Translations under genes and position numbers: made by a program | Assembly: GCA_019415985.1 (NCBI GenBank) | Contig: DXYE01000137.1 | Span: forward strand, 1 to 5,194 | Origin: Clostridiales bacterium | Lineage (GTDB): Bacteria; Bacillota; Clostridia; Oscillospirales; CAG-272 | Length of the DNA stretch: 5,194 nucleotides | Direction of reading: 5' to 3' | Shown here: in pieces, positions 1 to 4,992 of the stretch | Layout of the letters: each line of letters starts with the position of its first letter | Numbering within the stretch: the first letter of the stretch is position 1 | The notes under the pieces: generated by a model | The model's input: the letters and a program-made list of their open reading frames with translations, nothing else | Told to the model about the DNA's origin: nothing | Database searches by the model: none

Positions 1-79
1 GGATAATTGTCGAAAAAAACAAAATGAACGTAGAAAAAATGCACAAACAACCAAGTTGAAATGTCTTAAATACTTGTTT

Positions 80-109
80 ATTATAACATCTCATTCGGTC
101 TTTTGTCAA
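80..109 (-). promoter_or_regulatory. Strong leftward sigma-A promoter for a gene outside the window
   Basis: On the minus strand a perfect -35 (TTGACA, 104-109) is followed after 18 nt by a perfect -10 (TATAAT, 80-85) with an extended TG element (TGTTATAAT). The predicted start is near 73, so transcription runs leftward out of the window with a leader of at least 70 nt. It lies downstream of the XRE gene that ends at 185, so it does not serve that gene. The target is not visible. Positions 1-79 hold only AT-rich leader with no gene I can support. Confidence 0.75.
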
Positions 110-184
110 TGGCGTCGTGATACTTTTTTGTAAATTTTCCTATGCTTTTATATTTAAAGTTTCTGCGGGGCTGACAACGGTGCG

Positions 185-445
185 TCAGCTTTTATCTGTT
201 TTCCCTAAAGGTTCAATATTTTCAAAAAAGGTATTGAAATCGACCTTAAAAATGCGGCTCAGCACGATAAGATCACTGACAAAAATATTTTTTTGTCCAA
301 GTTCTATTTGTGCATAATGAGATTGAGAAATTGGCCTTTGTAAAATTGTCATTTGTGCACAGACTTGCTCTTGTGTTAAGCCTCTAGCTTTGCGACATTT
401 TTGTATATTATTTCCAATTGATATATCTTGTATCAGCTTTGTCAT
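185..445 (-). CDS. Small XRE-family (Cro/C1-type) helix-turn-helix transcriptional regulator
   Basis: An 86-residue DNA-binding protein, almost entirely one HTH_3/XRE domain (about residues 9-68). Family hallmarks are visible: GNNIQKCRKARGLTQEQVC for helices 1-2, the recognition-helix region SQSHYAQIELGQ, then helices 4-5 ending VSDLIVLSRIFKVDFNTFF. I chose the ATG at 445 because GGAGG lies 8 nt before it on the minus strand; an upstream in-frame ATG at 472 has no comparable site and would place that ribosome binding site inside the gene. Proteins of this size usually dimerise and act as repressors. It is read from a promoter region shared with a rightward promoter, and an imperfect inverted repeat lies over both, which suggests autoregulation (inference). 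There is no sensor or peptidase domain, so the signal is unknown. Its rightward partner appears to be missing. Confidence 0.9.
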   Translation of the reverse strand: MTKLIQDISIGNNIQKCRKARGLTQEQVCAQMTILQRPISQSHYAQIELGQKNIFVSDLIVLSRIFKVDFNTFFENIEPLGKTDKS

Positions 446-486
446 TGTAAAATCCTCCAATTTTATCACCAAATGGGAATATCATC

Positions 487-515
487 TTGATTATATTACG
501 ATTTAATGCTACAAT
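487..515 (+). promoter_or_regulatory. Rightward sigma-A promoter divergent from the first XRE gene
   Basis: TTGATT (487-492), a 17-nt spacer and TACAAT (510-515), with an extended TG one base before the -10 (507-508). The predicted start is near 522. The -35 overlaps the -10 of the leftward XRE promoter, so the two probably compete or are co-regulated. The transcript would enter the short ribosome-binding-site-led frame at 583. Confidence 0.6.
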
Positions 516-518
516 TAT
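490..518 (-). promoter_or_regulatory. Leftward promoter of the first XRE gene
   Basis: A perfect TATAAT -10 on the minus strand (490-495) lies 45 bp before the XRE start codon, giving a leader of about 38 nt. The -35 region at 17-18 nt spacing (513-519) is poor (AT-rich, no TTGACA likeness) and falls inside the inverted repeat at 512-538. The promoter may be weak or activator-dependent. Confidence 0.45.
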
Positions 519-538
519 TGCTAACAGGCAATAAATTG
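512..538. promoter_or_regulatory. Inverted repeat, probable operator of the first XRE regulator
   Basis: Arms CAATTATTGC (512-521) and GCAATAAATTG (528-538) are complementary except for one extra A, with a 6-bp centre (TAACAG). The element covers the -10 and start site of the rightward promoter and the -35 region of the leftward one, which is where an autoregulating XRE repressor would bind. Binding by the adjacent regulator is inferred from position only. Confidence 0.5.
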
Positions 539-582
539 GAAGTTTCAAAAAAAATTCAAATTTAAAAAGGAGGTAACATTTC

Positions 583-684
583 TTGAATTTTCAACAAATT
601 AATAAAAGCAATAAAAAAAGCCGCTCGAATGCACGACTATGCCGCGCCGGGCCGCTTTTTCTACAAATTCTGTTTCATTATTAA
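583..684 (+). CDS. Short TTG-start frame with a strong ribosome binding site; leader, remnant or small peptide
   Basis: AAGGAGGT at 567-574, a near-perfect ribosome binding site, stands 8 nt before a TTG that opens a 33-codon frame beginning MNFQQINKSNKKSRSNARL. A bidirectional terminator hairpin (615-660) lies inside the second half of the frame, so most transcripts should stop before its stop codon. The promoter at 487-515 points at it. The good promoter and binding site, together with the lack of a real product, suggest the 5' end of a lost gene joined to a terminator, a leader, or a small RNA. I recognise no family, and a true 33-residue peptide is the least likely reading. Confidence 0.22.
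   Translation: MNFQQINKSNKKSRSNARLCRAGPLFLQILFHY
615..660. terminator. Bidirectional intrinsic terminator between the two XRE units
   Basis: Arms 615-627 and 648-660 pair over 12 of 13 positions (one C-C mismatch, one G-U pair) around a 20-nt loop. A runs on the left and T runs on the right make it work in both directions: rightward it ends the short transcript from 522, leftward it backs up the end of the second XRE gene. Confidence 0.6.
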
Positions 685-714
685 TATTCCATTTATATCC
701 AGTTAAAGGCTGCA

Positions 715-726
715 GTTTGTACAAAC
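715..726. repeat. 12-bp perfect palindrome GTTTGTACAAAC
   Basis: A self-complementary 12-mer in the 88-bp spacer between the terminator at 615-660 and the second XRE gene. An odd palindrome (CAGCT-G-AGCTG, 731-741) follows 4 bp later. No promoter is nearby, so a regulatory role is not supported; they may be parts of a folded 3' transcript end. Confidence 0.2.
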
Positions 727-748
727 GGGACAGCTGAGCTGCCGCGCC

Positions 749-774
749 AAAAGCGGGAATTGCATCCCGACTTT
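749..774 (-). terminator. Terminator at the end of the second XRE gene
   Basis: Read on the minus strand, a CGGGA/TCCCG stem with a 6-nt loop is extended by AAAG/CTTT across one bulged base and ends in a short T run (TTTT). It starts within the last bases of the gene. The T run is short, and the stronger bidirectional terminator at 615-660 lies further along. Confidence 0.45.
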
Positions 775-985
775 AAAGCTGTTTGCCCGTATCTCGGTAT
801 GTAAACATGCTGCTGTAGTCACAGTTCAGGGCATCGGCAATGCTGCGCAAATCCGTTTCCTTGAAGTTGTTCCGGGACAGCTTGTTGCTCAAATTACTGG
901 AGCTTGTCCCAATCATTTTCGCAAGCTCCTTCACGCCTATGCCCCGTTCCAGCATGATCATTCTGATTTTTGTCGACGTTTCCAT
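773..985 (-). CDS. Minimal XRE-family (Cro/C1-type) helix-turn-helix regulator
   Basis: A 70-residue DNA-binding protein that is essentially only an XRE domain (about residues 6-62): STKIRMIMLERGIGVKELAKMIG for helices 1-2, TSSSNLSNKLSRNNF as recognition helix and turn, then DLRSIADALNCDYSSMF for helices 4-5. The start is supported by GAGGTG about 5 nt upstream of the ATG on the minus strand. The length is typical of Cro-like repressors from mobile elements and of small chromosomal regulators. It is transcribed from 1020-1048, and a 7-bp inverted repeat overlaps that promoter's -10 and start, consistent with autorepression. It diverges from the 97-residue gene at 1223, whose promoter carries several repeats, so control of that gene is a reasonable inference. 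The ligand or signal is unknown. Confidence 0.88.
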   Translation of the reverse strand: METSTKIRMIMLERGIGVKELAKMIGTSSSNLSNKLSRNNFKETDLRSIADALNCDYSSMFTYRDTGKQL

Positions 986-1002
986 TGAACACCTCGCAAA
1001 GA

Positions 1003-1022
1003 AATAAACTTTTTCGTTTATT
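1003..1022. promoter_or_regulatory. Inverted repeat over the second XRE promoter start (probable operator)
   Basis: AATAAAC (1003-1009) and GTTTATT (1016-1022) are perfect complements 6 bp apart (TTTTTC). The repeat overlaps the -10 and start point of the leftward promoter at 1020-1048, a classic place for autorepression. The right arm plus the -10 (GTTTATTATA, 1016-1025) recurs exactly at 76-85 in the other leftward promoter. Confidence 0.5.
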
Positions 1023-1048
1023 ATATCACTTTATAATGAATGAATCAA
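1020..1048 (-). promoter_or_regulatory. Leftward sigma-A promoter of the second XRE gene
   Basis: On the minus strand TTGATT (1043-1048), a 17-nt spacer and a perfect TATAAT (1020-1025) with extended TG (TGATATAAT). The start is predicted near 1013, giving a leader of about 28 nt to the ATG at 985. Confidence 0.75.
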
Positions 1049-1051
1049 CAA

Positions 1052-1067
1052 AACCGAAATTTTGGTT
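1052..1067. promoter_or_regulatory. Near-perfect 16-bp palindrome between the divergent promoters
   Basis: AACCGAAA (1052-1059) faces TTTTGGTT (1060-1067) with one mismatched pair. It lies just upstream of the -35 of the leftward promoter and about 20 bp upstream of the rightward -35, where a regulator could act on either. No known site is recognised. Confidence 0.35.
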
Positions 1068-1088
1068 ATTAATTTTTTTCAAAAGCCC

Positions 1089-1117
1089 TTGATGTAGGTC
1101 ATTATTTTATATATAAT
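1089..1117 (+). promoter_or_regulatory. Rightward sigma-A promoter of the 97-residue gene
   Basis: TTGATG (1089-1094), an exact 17-nt spacer and a perfect TATAAT (1112-1117). The start is predicted near 1124, giving an AT-rich leader of about 100 nt that contains a 16-bp palindrome before the ribosome binding site at 1208-1214. Confidence 0.7.
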
Positions 1118-1131
1118 ATCATTATTTTATA
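1099..1131. repeat. 13-bp direct repeat TCATTATTTTATA, 20-bp period
   Basis: Two exact copies (1099-1111 and 1119-1131) flank the -10 of the rightward promoter, roughly two helical turns apart and on the same face of the DNA. The start TCATT is shared with the palindrome at 1139-1154, which suggests a set of related sites for one regulator. The AT-rich composition makes partial chance matching possible. Confidence 0.45.
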
Positions 1132-1138
1132 ATTCAAA

Positions 1139-1154
1139 ATCATTTTAAAATGAT
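1139..1154. promoter_or_regulatory. Perfect 16-bp palindrome ATCATTTTAAAATGAT
   Basis: Self-complementary across all 16 bp, about 15 bp after the predicted start of the rightward transcript. The position fits an operator that blocks early elongation. Its half-site resembles the upstream 13-bp direct repeats. The likely binder is the neighbouring XRE protein (inference). Confidence 0.45.
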
Positions 1155-1222
1155 CATAGTCCGCAATCGTAAAATTTATGTGAATGACAAAATCAGCCGC
1201 GGGCAAAAAGGAGGAAACAGTT

Positions 1223-1516
1223 ATGTTATGCAGACAAGTTAAAAAACAGCAGTTCAAAGCCGTCCGGGAGGATATCCTGACCAGGGCAAGGACCACCCCG
1301 CTCAGTCCGATTCTCGAAATCGATTTCCACATCGACGGCACGCACTACATCCTGCAAGCGCTTCTCGACGAGCGCAGCACCATTTACGCGCTTTCCGCCC
1401 TGAGAGCCGCGAGGCAGCCGGACGGCGCAGTCGCGTACACCATGATCACGGACAATCTTCTGCTGAACGCGCTCACCGATCTGCTTTTGTTCCAAAGCCT
1501 GAGCCGTTCGGCATGA
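1223..1516 (+). CDS. 97-residue protein of unknown function, divergent from an XRE regulator
   Basis: I do not recognise this protein. The start is set by AAGGAGG at 1208-1214, 8 nt before the ATG at 1223; an in-frame ATG at 1184 has no such site. The product is soluble-looking, with no signal peptide and no clear membrane span. It has a basic N-terminus (MLCRQVKKQQFKAVREDILTR), a likely beta segment (ILEIDFHIDGTHYILQALLD), and a C-terminal helix rich in Leu (DNLLLNALTDLLLFQSL). No catalytic motif, metal site or Cys pair stands out. It is GC-rich (well above its AT-rich promoter) and monocistronic, ended by the hairpin at 1571-1613. The minus strand is also open here, but it lacks a ribosome binding site. 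Its role may relate to the XRE regulator at 773-985, with which it shares a divergent control region. Confidence 0.7.
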   Translation: MLCRQVKKQQFKAVREDILTRARTTPLSPILEIDFHIDGTHYILQALLDERSTIYALSALRAARQPDGAVAYTMITDNLLLNALTDLLLFQSLSRSA

Positions 1517-1570
1517 AAAGCGCGCTTTTCCGGTCATCCAGTTCGGCTTTGATCATAACAGGACGCAGAG

Positions 1571-1624
1571 CGGCGGCGCGAAGTCGGGGGATTTTCCCGA
1601 CTTCGCGCCGCCGTATCCGTTTTG
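1571..1624 (+). terminator. 18-bp perfect hairpin after the 97-residue gene
   Basis: Arms 1571-1588 and 1596-1613 are fully complementary, GC-rich, with a 7-nt loop. A short T run (TTTT) comes only 7 nt after the stem, so termination by the usual intrinsic route is plausible but not textbook. It lies between two convergent genes and could protect both 3' ends. Confidence 0.55.
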
Positions 1625-1642
1625 CCCAAACCGTTTATCCCC

Positions 1643-1861
1643 TCAGCCGGTGACGCTGCCGGAGGAACCCCCGTCCTGCATCATGCGTTCCACAAAGGCC
1701 TGCATTTCCTGCTTTGAGGCTATCTCATGCGTCTGGCGGACAATCTCGGCCTGTCGTTCCCGCGGCAAGCCGGCGAAATACTTCATGGCGTTCACGTTTT
1801 TGGCCAGCGCCATACCGAAGCCCATGGGGATATCGTTTAGCAAAGACAAATCTTCATTCAT
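1643..1861 (-). CDS. Small conserved hypothetical protein (72 residues)
   Basis: A 72-residue soluble protein with a central pattern IPMGFGMALAKN, AMKYFAGLP, EIVRQTHEI, SKQEMQAFVERM. From memory, short proteins with this pattern (PMGFGMAL, YF, H-I, SK-EM) recur as hypothetical genes in Clostridia. I know of no assigned function, and the resemblance needs a database check. Residues 20-60 look like two or three amphipathic helices; the C-terminal tail (DGGSSGSVTG) looks disordered. There is no signal peptide, Cys or metal motif. The start is supported by AAAGGA about 10 nt before the ATG on the minus strand. It is convergent with the 97-residue gene. Its leader is an unusual purine-rich tract, and no clear promoter is visible. 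Confidence 0.75.
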   Translation of the reverse strand: MNEDLSLLNDIPMGFGMALAKNVNAMKYFAGLPRERQAEIVRQTHEIASKQEMQAFVERMMQDGGSSGSVTG

Positions 1862-2193
1862 TTGTTTCTTTCCTTTCTTTCATTTCATTATTTCTTTATC
1901 TTTGTCTCTTTTGTCTCTTTCATTCAAAGGTATTTCGATTCCTCATCTCAGCCGTAAAAAGGTGCATCACATGTTTTTTTACTCCATCATCCTTTAGTAT
2001 CGACGCCATGTCCCGAAATATACCGGTTCGATTAAAATCGCGCGGAATTCTTTCAAAAGCCGCGCGGATTCCCGCTTTAACGCGTTGTCTTCCGACCTTT
2101 GCTGTGGTAGGATTACGGATGACGGCGGCAGATCTGCAAATTGTCTTTCCCCCTGCGTAGCCGTTTACAAAATTTTAATTTATAAAGGAAAAG
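1862..2193. other. Divergent gap of about 330 bp with no convincing gene
   Basis: From 1862 to about 1925 the plus strand is almost all pyrimidine (purine-rich leader of the minus-strand 72-residue gene), including a 9-bp near-tandem repeat of TTTGTCTC at 1901-1917. Positions 2029-2040 form a short palindrome (CGATT-AA-AATCG). Imperfect direct repeats CGCGCGGAATTC (2039-2050) and CGCGCGGATTCC (2061-2072) are 22 bp apart. A minus-strand frame without a start codon is open over 1994-2164. I see no good sigma-A promoter for the large gene at 2194; TTGTCT at 2141-2146 has only a weak -10 partner. Confidence 0.5.
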
Positions 2194-4782
2194 GTGATAG
2201 CCATAGAACTGCAGGAAACTGTCTATCGACTGGACAAACATGCATTGCGTCCGTGCTGCATCGGTTATATCTGCGAGGATACGGAGCCCGGCTATGATCC
2301 GGCGGTGTTCGAGCCCATCCCGCAGGCGGTGGAGGACATCGAGAGCTTGTACGCGGGATCAGGAAAGGAAGCGGAGCGGGCGTACCGCCTTTTCAGAATG
2401 CCTGCGAAAGCTGACGGAGGTCCCTTTTTACCCTTCAGCGAACTGGACTTTTGTCCGGACCAGAGGGTGTTTTGGTTTTTTTGTATTATATGCAAAGAGG
2501 ACACGGATGTTGTCATGACGCTGGAATCTATCGGCTTTGAGCGCGTCTGGATCAACGCGGAGATCGCAGCATTGTGGGGCAGAGAAAACACGATGCCGCT
2601 GACCTATACCCTGCAGGCGGGAAAAAATATCATTTGCATGGAGCAATTTGGGGCACAGCCCTTTCTGCAAGCGGCGCTGAGGATCAGTCCTCTGAGAGAG
2701 GAGAGCCTGCGCCTATCAAATACCATCGTCGGTAATCTACTGACCTACAAAACCGGCGGGGTGTATATCTGGGAGCTGGGGGATACAGAATACCGCCACG
2801 GCAAGCCTTATCGGTTTATTGTCTGTCCTATGGATTATATTTGGACCGACCGGGATGCCAAAGTCGATATCCTGGTTCGCCAGCGGGAAACACAGGAGGT
2901 TTTGACCGAAGCATCCTGCCGGATGCTGGAAATCTGCACGATTGAAACGGCGCCTCTGCGGCGTTTCCAGAGCAGTCCGATGTCGTGTCTCGAACTCGTT
3001 TTCCGTTACCCTCTGCTGGACGGTAATCTCAGAGAACATGTACGGCCTCTGCACGTTATACCCCATGAAAATTATATCTTGCCTCTGGTTGAACGGGGCA
3101 CGGCGCTGCTGAACAGCGGCGGTCTATCCGAGGATGAGATACGGTGCCTGCAGTTTTATCTGAACGAGGTACCCCGCGAGCGTGAGGATACACCCGAAAC
3201 CTTTGTGCAATGGGAGGATTTCCACGAGCATCTGAAAAAGATGGAAAAGGGAACTTACGTGCAATCTCTGCGGGAAGGCGGGGCTCACACGATATATTTC
3301 CGCTCCAAGCTCGATGATACCGTTACCTTTTATCATCTTTGTCTGCCGAAAAATTATCAGCCCGAGAAAAAGTACCCCCTGCTCATCAGCTTTTCAATTC
3401 TCAGAATGGACACCTACTCCCACATGTTCGCGGACGCTCAGGACCTGGAGGATATGATCGTCGTGGATGTCCACGGCCGGGGCGTAACCATGGGCAGCTA
3501 CATTGGGGACGCCTCTATAAAGGAAATACTCTCGGACCTTTTCAGCAGATATGCCGTGGATACCTCCCGAGTATACGGTATGGGGTTCTGCAGCGGAGCA
3601 GCCGCAGCATGGAATCAGGTTCAGTATTCGCCTGATCTCTATGCCGGCGTTTACACCTGCCTGATCGGGCCGCAGTACAGTCTGATGAAAAATTTACACA
3701 ATATATCCGTTCATTACGTCTGTACACCGCAGGATATCTCCATAAAGCATATGCCGAAAAAACTTCGGAAATACATACCCGATCTGCATATTCATACCAT
3801 AAGCGAGGCGAGGCATCTCGATTTTCATGATATCTTTTACTGCAAAGATGCGATACGGGCGCTGATGCGCGCCAAAAAGCGGCCGTTTCCAAGGGAAATT
3901 TATTTTCGGACAGATAAAAATCGGTATCGGCGCTCCGGCTGGATAACAATCCATTCCATTGAATACGGAAAAACGTTCGCTTTTGTCCATGCGGTCATAC
4001 GAAGAGATGATATATATATTACAGCGCAAAATCTGACAGGCTTGACAGTTGAATTCCCGCCGTTTCTTAAGAAACGGCTGACCGCCGTATATCTGAACCG
4101 CAAACGGTTTGACGTGGAAACAAAAGCCGGCTCCTGCCGGTTTATCAAAGGTCGCGGCGGCTTTATGCTTTCAAACCAGCCTCCGGCGAAAGTCGCTCTC
4201 TTCAAGGGGACCGGCTGTGCAGATGTATTTCTCACCCCCTTGAGAATTCTCAATTATCTGCCTGAAAGCGAGCGCTGTGCCAAGGCGGCCGCCGCCTTTA
4301 TGAGTCCCAAAAACATGGGCTTTTTCAGCGAAACGCAGATATGGTATCCGCTCTATACGCCGGAGGAACTTAAACACGGCTCCGAACAAATACTGCGGGA
4401 CAACAGTCTCATCGTTTTTTCCGATTCCACATGTCACTCCGATATTCTGCAAAAGATCAGAGCGGGTAGCGCCCTTCACACGGATGCCGGCGGATTCTAC
4501 TATCTCGGCAAGTATCATAAAACTGCCTATTGTATTTTTCAGATTTTGGAGAATCCGTGGAATCCAGACATGAGCATACTTTCCGTGAGCTTTAGCTCTG
4601 ACGTACTGCTTAGTGAAAATTTTTATACGCGTTCCATGATTCTCCCGGCATACCAGTCCGGCTATCATCCGTATCTCAATGGCATGGCTCTGATTTACGA
4701 TGGACACAAATATTATACCGTAAGGGAATTTGGCATGGAGCCGGAAGAAATCGACGGTAAATTTTTGCTGTACGATGATTAA
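2194..4782 (+). CDS. 862-residue prolyl-oligopeptidase/esterase-like alpha/beta hydrolase with a Cys nucleophile
   Basis: Large multidomain hydrolase. Residues about 85-165 look like a beta-sandwich (VWINAEI at 118-124, then QAGKNIICMEQFG), and 180-290 like a second beta domain. Residues about 365-560 are an alpha/beta-hydrolase core: YHLCLPKNYQPEKKYPLLIS, GRGVTMGSYIGDASIKEIL, then RVYGMGFCSGA. The elbow G464-F-C466-S-G puts Cys where POP/esterase-D relatives have Ser; D514 and H541 are the likely partners. The usual His-Gly after the first core strand is replaced (SFSI, 399-402). Residues 566-640 (PREIYFRTD, SGWITI, TAQNLTGLTVEF) and 736-800 (SLIVFSDSTCHSDIL, ENPWNP) match the C-terminal pattern of large POP-like esterases, from memory. 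No signal peptide or membrane span, so probably cytoplasmic. The GTG start follows AAAGGA by 4 nt; an in-frame stop at 2176 rules out extension. Substrate unknown; a pseudoenzyme is possible. Confidence 0.85.
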   Translation: MIAIELQETVYRLDKHALRPCCIGYICEDTEPGYDPAVFEPIPQAVEDIESLYAGSGKEAERAYRLFRMPAKADGGPFLPFSELDFCPDQRVFWFFCIICKEDTDVVMTLESIGFERVWINAEIAALWGRENTMPLTYTLQAGKNIICMEQFGAQPFLQAALRISPLREESLRLSNTIVGNLLTYKTGGVYIWELGDTEYRHGKPYRFIVCPMDYIWTDRDAKVDILVRQRETQEVLTEASCRMLEICTIETAPLRRFQSSPMSCLELVFRYPLLDGNLREHVRPLHVIPHENYILPLVERGTALLNSGGLSEDEIRCLQFYLNEVPREREDTPETFVQWEDFHEHLKKMEKGTYVQSLREGGAHTIYFRSKLDDTVTFYHLCLPKNYQPEKKYPLLISFSILRMDTYSHMFADAQDLEDMIVVDVHGRGVTMGSYIGDASIKEILSDLFSRYAVDTSRVYGMGFCSGAAAAWNQVQYSPDLYAGVYTCLIGPQYSLMKNLHNISVHYVCTPQDISIKHMPKKLRKYIPDLHIHTISEARHLDFHDIFYCKDAIRALMRAKKRPFPREIYFRTDKNRYRRSGWITIHSIEYGKTFAFVHAVIRRDDIYITAQNLTGLTVEFPPFLKKRLTAVYLNRKRFDVETKAGSCRFIKGRGGFMLSNQPPAKVALFKGTGCADVFLTPLRILNYLPESERCAKAAAAFMSPKNMGFFSETQIWYPLYTPEELKHGSEQILRDNSLIVFSDSTCHSDILQKIRAGSALHTDAGGFYYLGKYHKTAYCIFQILENPWNPDMSILSVSFSSDVLLSENFYTRSMILPAYQSGYHPYLNGMALIYDGHKYYTVREFGMEPEEIDGKFLLYDD

Positions 4783-4804
4783 GATAGGATTTAAAGGAGA
4801 AAAA

Positions 4805-4822
4805 TTGAAGAAGCCGTATTAA
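4805..4822 (+). other. Ribosome-binding-site-led five-codon frame (MKKPY), possible truncated peptide gene
   Basis: AAAGGAG (4793-4799) stands 5 nt before a TTG that opens TTG-AAG-AAG-CCG-TAT-TAA. It begins 23 nt after the large gene stops and lies before the shared terminator, so it would be co-transcribed. The same frame stays open past the stop to about 4930 and would encode RQPNGSAATRLSACG, which raises the possibility of a nonsense-mutated small gene. From memory, many short Clostridial Cys-containing peptides begin MKKPY or close to it; that link is weak with five residues. Confidence 0.3.
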
Positions 4823-4870
4823 AGTGAATCGATGCGTCAGCCGAACGGAAGTGCGGCTACACGTCTGTCT

Positions 4871-4906
4871 GCCTGTGGGATTATAAAAATCCCGCAGGCG
4901 TTTTTA
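4871..4906 (+). terminator. Strong intrinsic terminator of the large gene
   Basis: Arms GCCTGTGGGATT (4871-4882) and AATCCCGCAGGC (4888-4899) pair over 12 bp with one G-U pair and a 5-nt loop, followed by GTTTTTATT. It ends the transcript 90 bp after the large gene and downstream of the five-codon frame. Confidence 0.85.
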
Positions 4907-4992
4907 TTAGAAAAACATCATTTTCCTTGAGAAATAACAGTGGAAAATTTGGGATTGAAGTAAAATTTCTCCCGCTCAAAAATCCGCCGCAG

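Noticed and set aside
1226..1537. Minus-strand frame of 103 codons opposite the 97-residue gene
   Set aside because: No ribosome binding site before its ATG and no minus-strand promoter, while the plus-strand gene has AAGGAGG at 8 nt and a near-consensus promoter; this is a shadow of a GC-rich gene.
1714..2160. Plus-strand frame of 148 codons across the 72-residue gene and its leader
   Set aside because: It runs antisense through the 72-residue gene and the pyrimidine tract, has an Arg/Ser/Phe-rich composition typical of a shadow, and no ribosome binding site.
3542..3949. Minus-strand frame of 135 codons within the hydrolase gene
   Set aside because: It lies fully inside the alpha/beta-hydrolase coding region, which shows family motifs in the plus frame; there is no independent start signal.
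4171..4707. Minus-strand frame of 178 codons within the hydrolase C-terminus
   Set aside because: The plus frame here carries recognisable C-terminal motifs and continues without a break; the antisense frame has no ribosome binding site or family likeness.
4804..4827. ATT-start frame IEEAVLK in the other phase behind the hydrolase gene
   Set aside because: ATT starts are very rare and the TTG one base later has the same ribosome binding site; neither frame is long enough to prefer the ATT.
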